From assembly GCA_009692365.1 (NCBI GenBank), contig SHZJ01000002.1, positions 1 to 52,691 of the forward strand: a stretch of 52,691 nucleotides of DNA. The letters are read 5' to 3'. Below are positions 1-8,368 of this stretch, piece after piece. Below the pieces are notes generated by a model. That model was given only the letters and a program-made list of their open reading frames with translations. It was not told the DNA's origin and ran no database searches. Position numbers and translations under genes: made by a program. Source of the stretch: Gammaproteobacteria bacterium (GTDB lineage: Bacteria; Pseudomonadota; Gammaproteobacteria; Ga0077536). The number at the start of each line of letters is the position of its first letter. Position 1 is the stretch's first letter.

Positions 1-1164
1 TTCTACCGGCTGCCCGAGCGGGGGGCCCACACCGCACTGGGTGACGTAACCACGGTGGTTGACCTCTTAATTCAGGTCCTGCGGCCGCTGGCCGAGCGCC
101 TTGGCTTAAAGACCTGGGCCCAGTTAACCGCATACGCGGCGGCGCCGTGGTTCCCTTCGCGCATTGCCTTCGGCAAATATAAAGGCCGCCTGTTCCAAGA
201 GGCGCGGGGGGATGCCGCGCTGCGGGGCTGGCTCGACTGGTTGGCCGGCAGCACCAATACGCGCACCGCTGCAATGGGCGCTTGGTATCTGGCGCAACTC
301 GCCGCACCGGCGCCCCCAGAGCCCCACCCGGGCACGGGGGTTATGGTTTTCAGCGATCCGGCGGTCGCCGCGCTCAAAAGATTGATCGCGGCCGCCCGCG
401 CCCACTTGGCCGAGGTGGAAACCCAGTACACCGCCGAACGGCACGCGGTAGAGGTTACCCAAGCCGTGCTGTTTGGTTTGCTGCACGCGCATTACCAGCA
501 ACGCGACCGCCTACAGCTTGTCGTGGCGTACCGCCAGAAATATCTGGGGGTGGTGGTGCGGGTGGGTGAAGAGGAGGCCGAAGCCGTCGTTGCGCAGTAT
601 GAGGAGGCCAAGCGGCGCGCGGCTAATGAATACGCGGAGGGTGCCGCGCAGGCGGCGGGGCGCAAAACCTTAAATGCAGCGCAAACGCTGGAGCTGCAAG
701 GCCTGTGGAAAAAACTGGTGCGGCTGTACCACCCAGACCGCTTTGCAGCCGACCCCGAGAAACTCGCAAGCTATACCCAACTCACCGGCGCAATAAACAG
801 CGCCCGCGACAGTGGCGACCTCGAGCGTCTGCGCGAGATTGCCAACGATCCCAGTGGCTACCTACAAAAGCGCGGATTGGGCGCGTTAAATTTTGGGGAC
901 GCTGAGGAACTCTCGAGCCTCAACAAGCTGCTCGATACCTTGCGCCTAGAAATAGTGGCGACCCTGGAGGCCGCCAACCAACTGCGGGAAGATCCGAGCT
1001 ATGAACTGCACGTGCTGGCAACCAAACAGCCCGGCTACCTAGAGGAAGTGGCGCGCGACATCCTTGCTCGGCTGGACGAGGAGATTGCGCAACTCCGCAC
1101 CCAAGCGCTGCAGCTGGAAGAAGAAATCCATGCGCTCGTGGGCGGCGGCGGGCCAGCAGAATAA
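1..1164 (+). CDS. DEDDh 3'-5' exonuclease with ExoX-like C-terminal and J-domain segments (5' end missing)
   Basis: The frame is open to the left edge, so this is the C-terminal 387 residues of a longer protein; an internal start at 55 would cut through the nuclease fold. Residues 10-15 (HTALGD) match the H-x4-D ExoIII motif of DnaQ/RNase T-type nucleases. Around residues 53-80 a segment with FGKYKG followed by WLDWL resembles the short C-terminal domain of exodeoxyribonuclease X-like proteins. At residues 233-250 the text LVRLYHPDRF carries the HPD triad of a J-domain, which in DnaJ proteins stimulates Hsp70 ATPase. The last 80 residues are Glu/Leu-rich and probably coiled coil. The catalytic DxE of ExoI lies outside the window. 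A nuclease joined to a J-domain is unusual. The order of parts is seen; nuclease activity and Hsp70 coupling are inferred. Confidence 0.75.
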   Translation, partial: FYRLPERGAHTALGDVTTVVDLLIQVLRPLAERLGLKTWAQLTAYAAAPWFPSRIAFGKYKGRLFQEARGDAALRGWLDWLAGSTNTRTAAMGAWYLAQLAAPAPPEPHPGTGVMVFSDPAVAALKRLIAAARAHLAEVETQYTAERHAVEVTQAVLFGLLHAHYQQRDRLQLVVAYRQKYLGVVVRVGEEEAEAVVAQYEEAKRRAANEYAEGAAQAAGRKTLNAAQTLELQGLWKKLVRLYHPDRFAADPEKLASYTQLTGAINSARDSGDLERLREIANDPSGYLQKRGLGALNFGDAEELSSLNKLLDTLRLEIVATLEAANQLREDPSYELHVLATKQPGYLEEVARDILARLDEEIAQLRTQALQLEEEIHALVGGGGPAE

Positions 1165-1252
1165 CGGGGAGGTTTTGCCCCCCCCGACCGCAGGCCCTCA
1201 AGGCTCGCCCAAAGTTGTTATAGCGTCACTTGGCAGAATCGAGGATGCCGCC

Positions 1253-1714
1253 ATGGGAGGCCCGCTCAATCTGCCCCCCCACATGCGCCCGCGCTATACC
1301 GATGAAGCGCTGTGGGATCAATTATTGAATGAAATGGCCCATGGCAAAGCCTTCACCAGCGCGCTGCGCGATTGTGCAGGCGCGCCGTCCTACCCGGTCG
1401 CGAAACGCATGCTGGCGGCAGATCCTGCCTTGCCGGTCAGATATCGCGCTGCCCTCGAAGACCGCGCCGATTCACTGCGCGACCCATTGCTTGATCTTGC
1501 CGACGCGCCAATCCCAGACACTCTAGAAGGTGCCGAAAAATCCGCTTGGCTAGCGCCCCTGAAAAGCCGCCTGAACACCCGCCGCTATCTGGCCTCAAAA
1601 CTTTTCCCGCGCCAATATGGCGAGCGGCTGGAGGTTGGTGTGATGCATCAAATATCCATTCTCGCAGCGTTAGATGCCGCCAACGGCCGCGCTGGGATTG
1701 CTCGCGAGGGCTAG
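1253..1714 (+). CDS. Terminase small subunit-like protein (phage Sf6 gp1 type)
   Basis: A 153-residue protein. Small terminase subunits recognise phage DNA and recruit the large subunit for packaging. The middle (ALEDRADSL, then a DLAD...IPD stretch) and the C-terminal block (RLNTRRYLASKLFPRQYG) follow the order of Sf6 gp1, where RVDTRKWALA..NPRKYGD occupies the same place. The N-terminal third is probably a helix-turn-helix. The start at 1253 is chosen because GAGG lies about 9 bases upstream; the longer frame from 1064 overlaps the previous gene. No large terminase, portal or capsid gene is in view, so this is an isolated phage gene or the edge of a prophage. Similar small terminase-like proteins do occur alone in bacterial genomes. 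Confidence 0.65.
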   Translation: MGGPLNLPPHMRPRYTDEALWDQLLNEMAHGKAFTSALRDCAGAPSYPVAKRMLAADPALPVRYRAALEDRADSLRDPLLDLADAPIPDTLEGAEKSAWLAPLKSRLNTRRYLASKLFPRQYGERLEVGVMHQISILAALDAANGRAGIAREG

Positions 1715-1804
1715 GGGCAGGCCCGCCCAAGGGCACGCGGGTAATCCGCACTGCTAGAGGTTGGCGCGCGTCATCGCGGCCAAGGGGCTTGGCCTTGGCG
1801 AGTG

Positions 1805-2282
1805 CTAAATCGACGGGCGCTGCTGGGGTGGGGTGGCCCGGCCGGACAATATCGCCACGCCAAACTTGGCGCGGATAGTTTCTTGCGTAGCCGGGGTCGC
1901 ATTACTGTAGTTTGGGTCGAGCGGCGCGTGTTGTTCAAAGATAGCCTGTTTGGTCGCATCCTCGGCGTTGACGTAGCCAGGGTCTTTAATGATCGCGGCG
2001 AGCGAGGTTGCCCTATTTTTATCTTACTTTAACAACGGATTGTTCCAGTCCACGCCACCAGCCCCAGCAGGCGGGGGTGCGGCGCCAGCCACCGCTGTGG
2101 CTGGTGCCGGCGCGGCAGAATTCGTCACCACTTCGCAGCGTGTTTTCTCACACCAATAAAGCCCACCCAGCGCGGTATCGCGCCGCAGGAAAGTGCCCGC
2201 CTTTGGCATCCACGACGGTGACCGCATCGCGCGTACAGCCAACCAAGCCCGCCACGACTAACAGCATCGCAATCTTGAACAG
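1805..2282 (-). pseudogene. Decayed lipoprotein gene with a frameshift and an in-frame stop
   Basis: Three open segments join into one protein. The first encodes a lipoprotein signal ending in the lipobox LVGC and runs into DAKGG. One extra A in AAA at 2202-2204 would explain why the sequence continues (KAGTFLRRDTALGGLYW) in the next frame. That frame ends in TAA at 2024-2026 and then stays open, in the same frame, for 72 more codons to TAG at 1805-1807. The last part holds two copies of a 21-22-residue motif (DPGYVNAEDATKQAIF, DPNYSNATPATQETIR), a pattern I associate with phage structural or ejection proteins. The best start is CTG at 2282, five bases after GGAGG; the ATG at 2267 is 20 bases away. 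The gene follows the Sel1 gene on the same strand. It could be truly decayed or carry sequencing errors; as given it cannot make one protein. Confidence 0.6.
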
Positions 2283-2287
2283 GCTGA

Positions 2288-2292
2288 CCTCC
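2288..2292 (-). promoter_or_regulatory. Shine-Dalgarno GGAGG supporting a CTG start
   Basis: A perfect GGAGG on the minus strand lies five bases upstream of CTG at 2282, which opens the lipoprotein signal peptide. The next ATG is 20 bases away, too far for this site. Confidence 0.5.
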
Positions 2293-2386
2293 GGGTGGGT
2301 TGGGGGGGGGCTAGTCGCAGTCCTTGTAATTCGACGCAAGACAGCGCTTCGCCATGGCCTGCGCCTCAGCTCACTGGGGGCCGGCA

Positions 2387-3841
2387 TTAGCCGCCCAACA
2401 ATTTGTGCACAAAAGACCCAGACCAAGCCAGCAGAACCCCGGTTGCCCAAATTAGAACCGCCAAGCCTTTTATCAACCAAGCAAGCAGATTAATCCCAGC
2501 GTAGGGTGAACCGGCAACACCCTCTTTTCGTGTGTTGATAGCCAGTTCCCGTAGTGTCAAAGGAAGTTCTGCGCACCTCCAAATGATAAGGCCGATGAAG
2601 CCAAAGCCCAGAATAGTCCCTAGCCCGACAACAATACGAAGGCGAAGTGGATCTCCTGCCCTCGCCGCAGCTGCTTTCTCCGGCGCAGCCGCTTTCTCCG
2701 CCTCCGCTTTCTCCGCCGCAGCCAACAGCTGCTTCGTCTCAGCGAGGTTGTACTGCACCTCGGCAACGCCCTGCTCGGCACTTAGCGTGAGCCAATGCGC
2801 TGCCGCTTCGTAATCCTTTGGGACGCCTTGGCCTTTGGCGTACATCTTGCCCAGGTTGAACTGCGCCACAGCATTGCCCTGCTCGGCACTTAGCGTGTAC
2901 CAGCGGATCGTGGCTTTGTGATCTTTCGGCACGCCTTCGCCGAACAAGTACATGTTGCCTAAGTTGTACTGCGCAATGGCATAGCCCTGCTCGGCACTTA
3001 GCGTGAGCCAATGCACCGCCGCTTTATCATCTTGCGGGACGCCTCGGCCGTTGTCGTATTTGAGGGCCAAGCTGTACTGCGCCTCGGCAACGCCCTGCTC
3101 GGCACTTAGCGTGAGCCAATGCACCGCCGCTTTATCATCTTGCGGAACGCCGCGGCCGTTGTCGTACTTGAGGGCTAAGTTGTACTGCGCCACAGCATTG
3201 CCCCGCTCGGCACTTAGCGTGTACCAATGCACCGCCGCTTTACCATCTTGCGGGACGCCTCGGCCGAAGTCGTACATGTTGCCTAGGTTGAACTGCGCCA
3301 AGGCATTGCCGTGCTTGGCACTTAGCTGGATCCAATGCACTGCCGCTTTATCATCTACCGGGACGTCTCGGCCGTTGTCGTACTTGAGGGATAAGTGGTT
3401 CTGCGCCTCGGCAACGCCCTGCTCGGCACTTAGCGTAAGCCAATGCACTGCCGCTTCGTAATCCTGTGGGACGCCTTGGCCTTTGGCGTACATGTTGCCT
3501 AGGCTGAACTGCGCCAAGGCATTGCCCTGCTCGGCACTTAGCGTGAGCCAATGCACCGCCGCTTTATCATCTTGCGGGACGCCTCGGCCGAAGTCATACA
3601 GGTTGCCTAGGTTGAACTGCGCCAAGGCATTGCCCTGCTTGGCGCATTCACTTAGCGGCTCGAGTGCTGCCGCATAGTCTTGCCGGTCGTAGGCATCGAA
3701 TCCGCAATTAGCGGCCCGCGCGCGAGCGTTCGGGGGCGACGGTGTACATCGCCAGTTGTCGTAAGCATCGAATCCGCAATCAGCGGCCCGAACGGGCAGG
3801 GCGCCAAGCAGCAGTAGGGCCAGCAGAATTGGTTTAAGCAG
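2387..3841 (-). CDS. Secreted or membrane-anchored Sel1-repeat protein
   Basis: From CTG at 3841 this is a 484-residue protein. Residues 1-17 form a signal peptide (KPILLALLLLGALPVRA). Next come two copies of a Cys-containing segment (ADCGFDAYD, ANCGFDAYD), then about eight Sel1 repeats of 36 residues with the pattern AQ-LG-MY--G-GVPQD--AAVHWLTLSAEQG. An Ala/Glu-rich helix follows, and the C-terminal part has two hydrophobic stretches (IVVGLGTILGFGFIGLII; LLAWLIKGLAVLIWATG), so the C-terminus is probably in the membrane. Sel1 repeats are alpha-solenoid interaction surfaces. No ATG, GTG or TTG exists between the upstream TAA and the signal peptide; GAGG lies eight bases before the CTG. A TTG at 3625 would remove the signal. 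The lipoprotein remnant follows 105 bases downstream. Ligand and role are unknown. Confidence 0.85.
   Translation of the reverse strand: MLKPILLALLLLGALPVRAADCGFDAYDNWRCTPSPPNARARAANCGFDAYDRQDYAAALEPLSECAKQGNALAQFNLGNLYDFGRGVPQDDKAAVHWLTLSAEQGNALAQFSLGNMYAKGQGVPQDYEAAVHWLTLSAEQGVAEAQNHLSLKYDNGRDVPVDDKAAVHWIQLSAKHGNALAQFNLGNMYDFGRGVPQDGKAAVHWYTLSAERGNAVAQYNLALKYDNGRGVPQDDKAAVHWLTLSAEQGVAEAQYSLALKYDNGRGVPQDDKAAVHWLTLSAEQGYAIAQYNLGNMYLFGEGVPKDHKATIRWYTLSAEQGNAVAQFNLGKMYAKGQGVPKDYEAAAHWLTLSAEQGVAEVQYNLAETKQLLAAAEKAEAEKAAAPEKAAAARAGDPLRLRIVVGLGTILGFGFIGLIIWRCAELPLTLRELAINTRKEGVAGSPYAGINLLAWLIKGLAVLIWATGVLLAWSGSFVHKLLGG
2718..3660. repeat. 108-bp tandem repeats encoding the Sel1 units
   Basis: About eight near-identical 108-bp units recur, each containing CTCGGCACTTAGCGT on the plus strand with only a few changes. 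Such high DNA identity implies recent expansion or gene conversion and makes the copy number prone to change. Confidence 0.8.
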
Positions 3842-3849
3842 GAGACTAG

Positions 3850-3853
3850 CCTC
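3850..3853 (-). promoter_or_regulatory. Shine-Dalgarno GAGG for the CTG-initiated Sel1 gene
   Basis: GAGG on the minus strand sits eight bases upstream of CTG at 3841. A TAA closes the frame just upstream and no canonical start lies between it and the signal peptide. Confidence 0.4.
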
Positions 3854-3884
3854 GATTTATTGAGTGGCCAGTGTGCGCTGCCCC

Positions 3885-4127
3885 TCAGGACACCACCAGA
3901 GCAGCGCAGCAGCGCGCTAGTTCGAAGGCCCATAGGCAGCGCGGGCACTGGGTGGGTGCGGGCACCCAGAAGCTAGCGCCCGGCAGCGCGGGCGACACGA
4001 AGCCCTCACCGGCTAGAAACGTAGCCCCACAACTCGCGCAGCGAGATTCGCACAGCGACCCTGCCGTAGTGGAGCCGGCAGCGTTTTGGAGAACTTGGTA
4101 GCCAGCCAGAATTGCCAGACTGAAAAT
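3885..4127 (-). other. Possible small zinc-ribbon ORF without a canonical start
   Basis: An open frame of 80 codons encodes CASCG near its middle and CPRC about 28 residues later, a spacing compatible with a zinc ribbon. It follows a TAA at 4128-4130 and has no ATG, GTG or TTG before the first Cys pair; CTG at 4118 is the nearest plausible start and has no clear ribosome binding site. Long frames arise by chance in GC-rich DNA, so this could be a remnant or nothing. I do not recognise a family. Confidence 0.2.
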
Positions 4128-4230
4128 TTAGCAGCGCCAGCAGGGGCGGGCTGACGCACTAGGCGCGGCGGGAAATTGTCCCGAGGGAACTCGGGCATTT
4201 GGCTGATGCCGTTGCGATGCGCACCAAAAT

Positions 4231-4266
4231 CAGTGGCCCCGCAAAAAAATGTTCGCGGGGCCACTG
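4231..4266. repeat. Perfect 12-bp inverted repeat with a 12-base loop
   Basis: CAGTGGCCCCGC at 4231-4242 is the reverse complement of GCGGGGCCACTG at 4255-4266. The loop contains seven A. No T-run follows either arm, so it is not a standard intrinsic terminator. It lies 150 bases from the tRNA 3' end and could be a protein-binding site or structured RNA. Confidence 0.6.
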
Positions 4267-4344
4267 TCACAGTTACAGGTAACGCTAGGGCCCTGCCCGC
4301 CCGCCTTGGCTTTCGTTTTGACGGCGCCAGACAGAACGAATGTC

Positions 4345-4361
4345 CGTACGAATTCCGTACG
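4345..4361. repeat. Paired CGTACG palindromes
   Basis: CGTACG occurs twice, at 4345-4350 and 4356-4361, separated by AATTC; the whole site is nearly palindromic. Its position about 55 bases from the tRNA 3' end would suit an operator or recombinase site, but nothing proves this. Confidence 0.3.
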
Positions 4362-4416
4362 GCAGCGGGGATCCGTCTCTGCGGTCTTGCCAGGCGATAG
4401 CTTGGAAATATCTTTT

Positions 4417-4493
4417 TGGCGCGCTCGACAGGATTCGAACCTGTGACCCCTGCCTTCGGAGGGCAGTACTCTATCCAGCTGAGCTACGAGCGC
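4417..4493 (-). tRNA. tRNA-Arg (anticodon CCG)
   Basis: The minus strand folds as a 77-base cloverleaf. The acceptor stem GCGCTCG pairs with CGAGCGC. The D arm contains AGCTCAGCTGGATAGAG. The anticodon arm is CTGCC-CTCCGAA-GGCAG with anticodon CCG, reading CGG codons. The T arm contains GGTTCGAATCC. Discriminator G and an encoded CCA follow at 4420-4417. The 3' end points left, toward the region with phage-like genes. Confidence 0.95.
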
Positions 4494-4580
4494 GGGGATG
4501 AGGGGGCATATCGTAGCCAAAAACACCCGCGGGGCATACCGCGCTGGTGGCACCGGTCGGCGAGCGCCTCGTCAAGGGGC

Positions 4581-6773
4581 TCAGGTCGTGATCCGTCGAT
4601 AGATATCCGCGACTTTCCACGGCAGCTTCATGACGTCATCCACCATCGTAAAATTGGCCAGACCGTACATATGGGGTAGGTAGTCTTGCGCCTCGCGGTC
4701 GATGGTGATGCAGAAGGGGTGAATGCCATCGCGTTTTATTTCCAGCAGCGCGTGCCGCGTGTCTTCGATGCCGTAGCGGCCGCGGTAGCTGCCGTAGTCT
4801 TCGGGCTTGCCGTCAGACAGCGTAATGAGCAGACGGGTGCGCGCGGGGGTCTGCGCCAATAACTTGCCCAAATGCCGGATCGCAACCCCCATGCGGGTAT
4901 AGGACTTGGCGCTGATCCCACTGATGCGGCGCTCGACGGCGAGCGAGAAAGGTTCGGTGAAAGTCTTGACGCGATACACCTCACAGCGGCGGTTGGTGCG
5001 CCCAGAGAAACCATAAATCGCGTAGGTGTCGCCGAGGGTCTCCAAGGCCCCGCACAGCAGAATGAGCGACTCACGCTCGGCGTCGTTGATCCAACCCTTG
5101 GTAGAGCCGCTCATATCCACCATAAACATTACCGCGACGCTGCGCTGGGCTTTGTGAAAGTGGGTGTAGAGGCGATCGGACATTTCATGGCCGCGCAGGT
5201 GGTCGACGTGGGCCTCGATCAGGGCGTCAAGATCTAGTTCATCGCCATGCGGCTGACGGCGCTGGCGCTGGGTTTCGGTGAGAATGGCCTCGAATACGCG
5301 TTGGATGGATTTCGCCAACCCGCGATATTTGTGGCGGGTCCGGGCCACAAAAGCGTCGTCGCCCGCGGGGACGACCTGCTCGGTTAGGGCGCAAAAGTCG
5401 GGCCGAAAATATTGCCGCCGGTAGTCCCACTCGGGGTACAGAAATACCTCGCCAGGCCCGCTCAGGACCTCACCGGCACCGGCGGCGCCCGGCGATCCTT
5501 GCTCATCGCGAGGATCGATGCCGGCGGCTCCGGATGGCGAGAGATGCTCCTCACTCAACTCGCCCAAATCCTGCAGGATCGACTGGAGCAGCGCGTCGAG
5601 TTCGGCGGTGAGGGCTACTTTCTGACCGTCGTAGCGCAGTTCGTATTGCGGCTCGCCCGCCGCGTTGGGTGCGGTCTGCGCCAGCGAGTAGCGATTGCCG
5701 GCGGCACCTTCCGCGGCCACCTCGGGCGGCGTTTCTTCGGGGTGGTCTGGGTCTTTTTCCGCGGCGTCGGGCGTGAGGCTCGCGAGCGCCTGCCGCAGGG
5801 CGTCCTTCTCGCGTGGCACCCGGCGCGCGATAGCCTCCGCGACCTTTTGCGGCAGCATCTCGCCCTGATATTGCCGCGGCGGCGGCAGCGCCAACGCACG
5901 GCAGGCCGCGACCAGCGCGAGGCTGTCCTGGGCGCTGGCGTGTGGCGCCTCGAGCGCCTGGGCGGCGGCACTAAAATTGCCCCAGGCGCGGCGCGCGGCG
6001 GCGTCGGCGTACGCCACGCTGTCCATTTCGCGCCCAAGACCCGGCAGTTCACGCCCGATGCAGGCCATAATTCGCACGCTTTCCAGGCGCTGAAACACCT
6101 GCCAGCCCAGCACATCCAACTGCGTAATCGCCTGCCCCACGGTGCCGTAGCGCCACGTGCCAAAACGGTTCTGCGCCCATAAATACACCGCCATGCACTT
6201 CAGCAGACGGGCATTACCCGCAGGCTCGGGGAGGGTGATCAGCAGGGCCGGCAGATAAATTTTATCCGTATCGGTGTAGGTCAGCGGGTCGCTGACGATG
6301 GCCAGCGGACGGCCGCCCAGCGCCCGGATGAAATGCCGCAGAAAACCCGCGATTTGATCCAGCGTGCAGCCCGTGCGGGCGAGCGTCTGGGCGGCGACGC
6401 ACGCGGGCAAGTCCTGCAGAACCTCCAGGGCAACGGCCAGACCGCGCTGGTCAAAAGCATCCATCGCCCTGAGGAGCCAGCCCTCGATCGCCGGCTGCTC
6501 CAGCACCGCCAAAGCGTCCGGCACCTGCGCCAGAAAGTGGGCGGCCAAATCTTGCTGCAACCAGGCCAGCGTTTCGGCCCAGTGATGGATAAATTCTTGG
6601 GCGGCGTGGTCAAGTTCAGCGATCGCCGTCAGTAGGGCCGACAAGTGCGGCTGACTAACGCCCGCGGCCTCGGCAATTTGGCTGAGGTCTTGCTGAATTT
6701 GCGCGGGGCTTAAACCCTGCGCGCGTGCGGGGTGGCCGAGGCTAACCCGGCCCACCGCGGCGGTTACCGGCAC
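4581..6773 (-). CDS. cbbO: CbbO/NorD-family protein with C-terminal von Willebrand A domain
   Basis: A 730-residue protein. The last 200 residues form a vWA domain with the MIDAS motif DMSGST (Asp at about 553). In CbbO this domain docks the CbbQ hexamer onto inactive RuBisCO; in NorD the related pair activates nitric oxide reductase. The long N-terminal part is alpha-helical and typical of the family, followed by an acidic, low-complexity linker (residues 330-450). GTG at 6773 directly follows the TAA of the ATPase gene, so the two are translationally coupled. No RuBisCO or nitric oxide reductase gene is in the window. Phosphoribulokinase elsewhere in the window favours the CbbO reading over NorD, but sequence alone does not settle it. 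Confidence 0.8.
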   Translation of the reverse strand: MPVTAAVGRVSLGHPARAQGLSPAQIQQDLSQIAEAAGVSQPHLSALLTAIAELDHAAQEFIHHWAETLAWLQQDLAAHFLAQVPDALAVLEQPAIEGWLLRAMDAFDQRGLAVALEVLQDLPACVAAQTLARTGCTLDQIAGFLRHFIRALGGRPLAIVSDPLTYTDTDKIYLPALLITLPEPAGNARLLKCMAVYLWAQNRFGTWRYGTVGQAITQLDVLGWQVFQRLESVRIMACIGRELPGLGREMDSVAYADAAARRAWGNFSAAAQALEAPHASAQDSLALVAACRALALPPPRQYQGEMLPQKVAEAIARRVPREKDALRQALASLTPDAAEKDPDHPEETPPEVAAEGAAGNRYSLAQTAPNAAGEPQYELRYDGQKVALTAELDALLQSILQDLGELSEEHLSPSGAAGIDPRDEQGSPGAAGAGEVLSGPGEVFLYPEWDYRRQYFRPDFCALTEQVVPAGDDAFVARTRHKYRGLAKSIQRVFEAILTETQRQRRQPHGDELDLDALIEAHVDHLRGHEMSDRLYTHFHKAQRSVAVMFMVDMSGSTKGWINDAERESLILLCGALETLGDTYAIYGFSGRTNRRCEVYRVKTFTEPFSLAVERRISGISAKSYTRMGVAIRHLGKLLAQTPARTRLLITLSDGKPEDYGSYRGRYGIEDTRHALLEIKRDGIHPFCITIDREAQDYLPHMYGLANFTMVDDVMKLPWKVADIYRRITT

Positions 6774-7646
6774 TTAGAACACCGCGCTGGCGAGTTCGTG
6801 CACCGTTTGCAGCAGTTCGGCGTCATCGGTGAGGGCATGGGCCACGGCGCTCGCGCAGGCCACGCCCGGCGCGACGCCGCTGCCGATGAGCTTCGCGGCG
6901 TTCACCAGCAGCCGCGTGCTGGCGCCTTCTTCCAGCCCCGCACCCTTCAAATTACGGGTGTGCGCGCCAAATTTGACCAGCCGAGCCGCCATCTCTGGCC
7001 CCACACGGCCCTCGATTTCCACAATGCGCCGCTCTAGATCGGGCTGCGGATAGTCGAACTCCAAGGCCACAAAACGCTGCCGCGTGCTTTGCTTTAAGTC
7101 TTTCAACACGCTCTGATAGCCCGGATTGTAGGACACCACCAGGCAGAATTCGGGCGGCACCTGCAGCAGTTCTCCCAGTTTGTCGAGGGGCAGGATGCGC
7201 CGGTCATCACACAGCGGATGGATGACCACCGAGGTGTCTTTACGTGCCTCCACCACCTCATCGAGGTAGCAAATGGCGCCCATCCGTACCGCTTGGGCAA
7301 GCGGGCCATCCAGCCATTCGGTCTGTCCCCCCTTCACCAAATAGCGGCCGATGAGGTCGGCTGCGGTGAGGTCGTCGTGGCAGGCAACGGTCACCAAGGG
7401 TCGTTTTAGGTGCCACGCCATGTGGTGCACGAAACGAGTTTTGCCGCAGCCTGTGGGGCCTTTCAGCAACACCGGCAACTGGTTGCGGTAGGCCGCCGTA
7501 AAGACCTCGCGCTCGTTGCCCAGCACCTCGTAATAAGGCTCTTCAAAAATCATGCGCTCAGCGGCGCTTTCTGCTGACAACAAGGGTGGCCTCATTAGGA
7601 ATGACTGGCGGGCGGTTGCAACGAGTACGGGTTGGGTCGCCGCCAT
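6774..7646 (-). CDS. cbbQ: CbbQ/NorQ-family MoxR AAA+ ATPase
   Basis: A 290-residue AAA+ ATPase. Walker A is GPTGCGKT at residues 63-70 and Walker B ends in CYLDE at about 126-130; a [10 protein letters not shown] stretch suits sensor 1. CbbQ hexamers with CbbO strip inhibitory sugar phosphates from RuBisCO; NorQ does similar work on nitric oxide reductase. The frame begins at ATG 7646, but conservation seems to start near residue 18 (MRPPL) or 32 (MIFEEPYY), so the real start may be downstream. It is first of a two-gene operon with the vWA partner and is divergent from the cytochrome gene. Confidence 0.85.
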   Translation of the reverse strand: MAATQPVLVATARQSFLMRPPLLSAESAAERMIFEEPYYEVLGNEREVFTAAYRNQLPVLLKGPTGCGKTRFVHHMAWHLKRPLVTVACHDDLTAADLIGRYLVKGGQTEWLDGPLAQAVRMGAICYLDEVVEARKDTSVVIHPLCDDRRILPLDKLGELLQVPPEFCLVVSYNPGYQSVLKDLKQSTRQRFVALEFDYPQPDLERRIVEIEGRVGPEMAARLVKFGAHTRNLKGAGLEEGASTRLLVNAAKLIGSGVAPGVACASAVAHALTDDAELLQTVHELASAVF

Positions 7647-7725
7647 TGAATACGATAGGCGAGCGTGCCGGCAAGTGGCCCGTGCGGGGGCCGCCCAATT
7701 CGCTAGTGTGGAGATGCAAAATGAC

Positions 7726-7731
7726 TATAAT
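7726..7731 (+). promoter_or_regulatory. Possible -10 element (TATAAT) for the cytochrome gene
   Basis: A consensus TATAAT lies 74 bases before the ATG of the cytochrome c5 gene, in the intergenic region divergent from cbbQ. I see no good -35 hexamer at 16-18 bases, so it would need an activator or may be fortuitous. Confidence 0.35.
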
Positions 7732-7804
7732 GCCGCCGACTCGCAAGACCATTTTTCTCCAATCGCCACGAAGCTGCCCGATTAGGCGGCGAGAGATCCG
7801 CACC

Positions 7805-8368
7805 ATGGACCAGCATCAGGGCAACGAGCCTCAGAACAACGCAGAACAGGACGCCGTATTCGTCCGCAATTTCGGCCACCTGTTAGCGCTCCTCACTGTC
7901 ATTGGCATCGGCGTCTATGTCCTTGCCATCGATATCTACAGTGATTTTCTCCTCAGTCAGGAACCCGCAAACGCCGTCGCGGACCGGCTGACGCCGGTGG
8001 GCACCGCCAACACCAGCGGCGCGCCGATCGCGGTGGGTGGCTCGCCAGCTGCCGCAGCTGCCGCGGCGGCACCCGCTGCCGCAGCACCGGCCGCCACGGC
8101 GGTGGCAGCTAGTGCTAATCCCGGGCAAACGGCCTACGACAGCGTGTGTTTTGCTTGCCACGCCACCGGGGCGGGTGGGGCACCCAAACTTGGCGACGTC
8201 GCCGCCTGGGCGCCACGCATCGCGCAGGGCAAAGAAACGCTCTACACCCACGCCATCAATGGCTACGTGGGCAAGGCCGGGATGATGCCGGCCAAAGGCG
8301 GCCGCCCGGATATGAGCGACGACACCATCAAGGCGGCGGTCGACTACATGGTTGCCAAGAATCAGTAG
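7805..8368 (+). CDS. Membrane-anchored cytochrome c5-family protein
   Basis: A 187-residue protein carrying electrons in the periplasm. An N-terminal anchor spans residues 24-43 (FGHLLALLTVIGIGVYVLAI) and has no evident cleavage site. An Ala/Pro-rich flexible linker covers residues 62-106. The C-terminal c-type domain has the heme site CFACH at 115-119 and a probable Met ligand in GMMPAKGG near 160; this order and size fit the cytochrome c5/CycB family. ATG at 7805 is preceded by GAGAG; the frame is open further upstream without conserved sequence. It is divergent from cbbQ and convergent with uvrD. The redox partner is unknown. Confidence 0.88.
   Translation: MDQHQGNEPQNNAEQDAVFVRNFGHLLALLTVIGIGVYVLAIDIYSDFLLSQEPANAVADRLTPVGTANTSGAPIAVGGSPAAAAAAAAPAAAAPAATAVAASANPGQTAYDSVCFACHATGAGGAPKLGDVAAWAPRIAQGKETLYTHAINGYVGKAGMMPAKGGRPDMSDDTIKAAVDYMVAKNQ

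Larger units (their letters stand above)
3842..4416. other. Gene-poor stretch between the Sel1 gene and the tRNA
   Basis: No confident gene. It holds the weak zinc-ribbon frame on the minus strand, a perfect 12-bp inverted repeat at 4231-4266 and paired CGTACG palindromes at 4345-4361. It borders the 3' end of the tRNA-Arg, where integrated elements commonly begin, but I see no integrase and no copy of the tRNA 3' end. Confidence 0.5.

Noticed and set aside
3652..3948. 98-codon GTG-started minus-strand frame before the Sel1 repeats
   Set aside because: It runs in another frame over the true signal peptide and duplicated Cys segment of the Sel1 gene.
4231..4266. Intrinsic terminator
   Set aside because: The stem is strong but no T-run follows on either strand; the A-run is in the loop.
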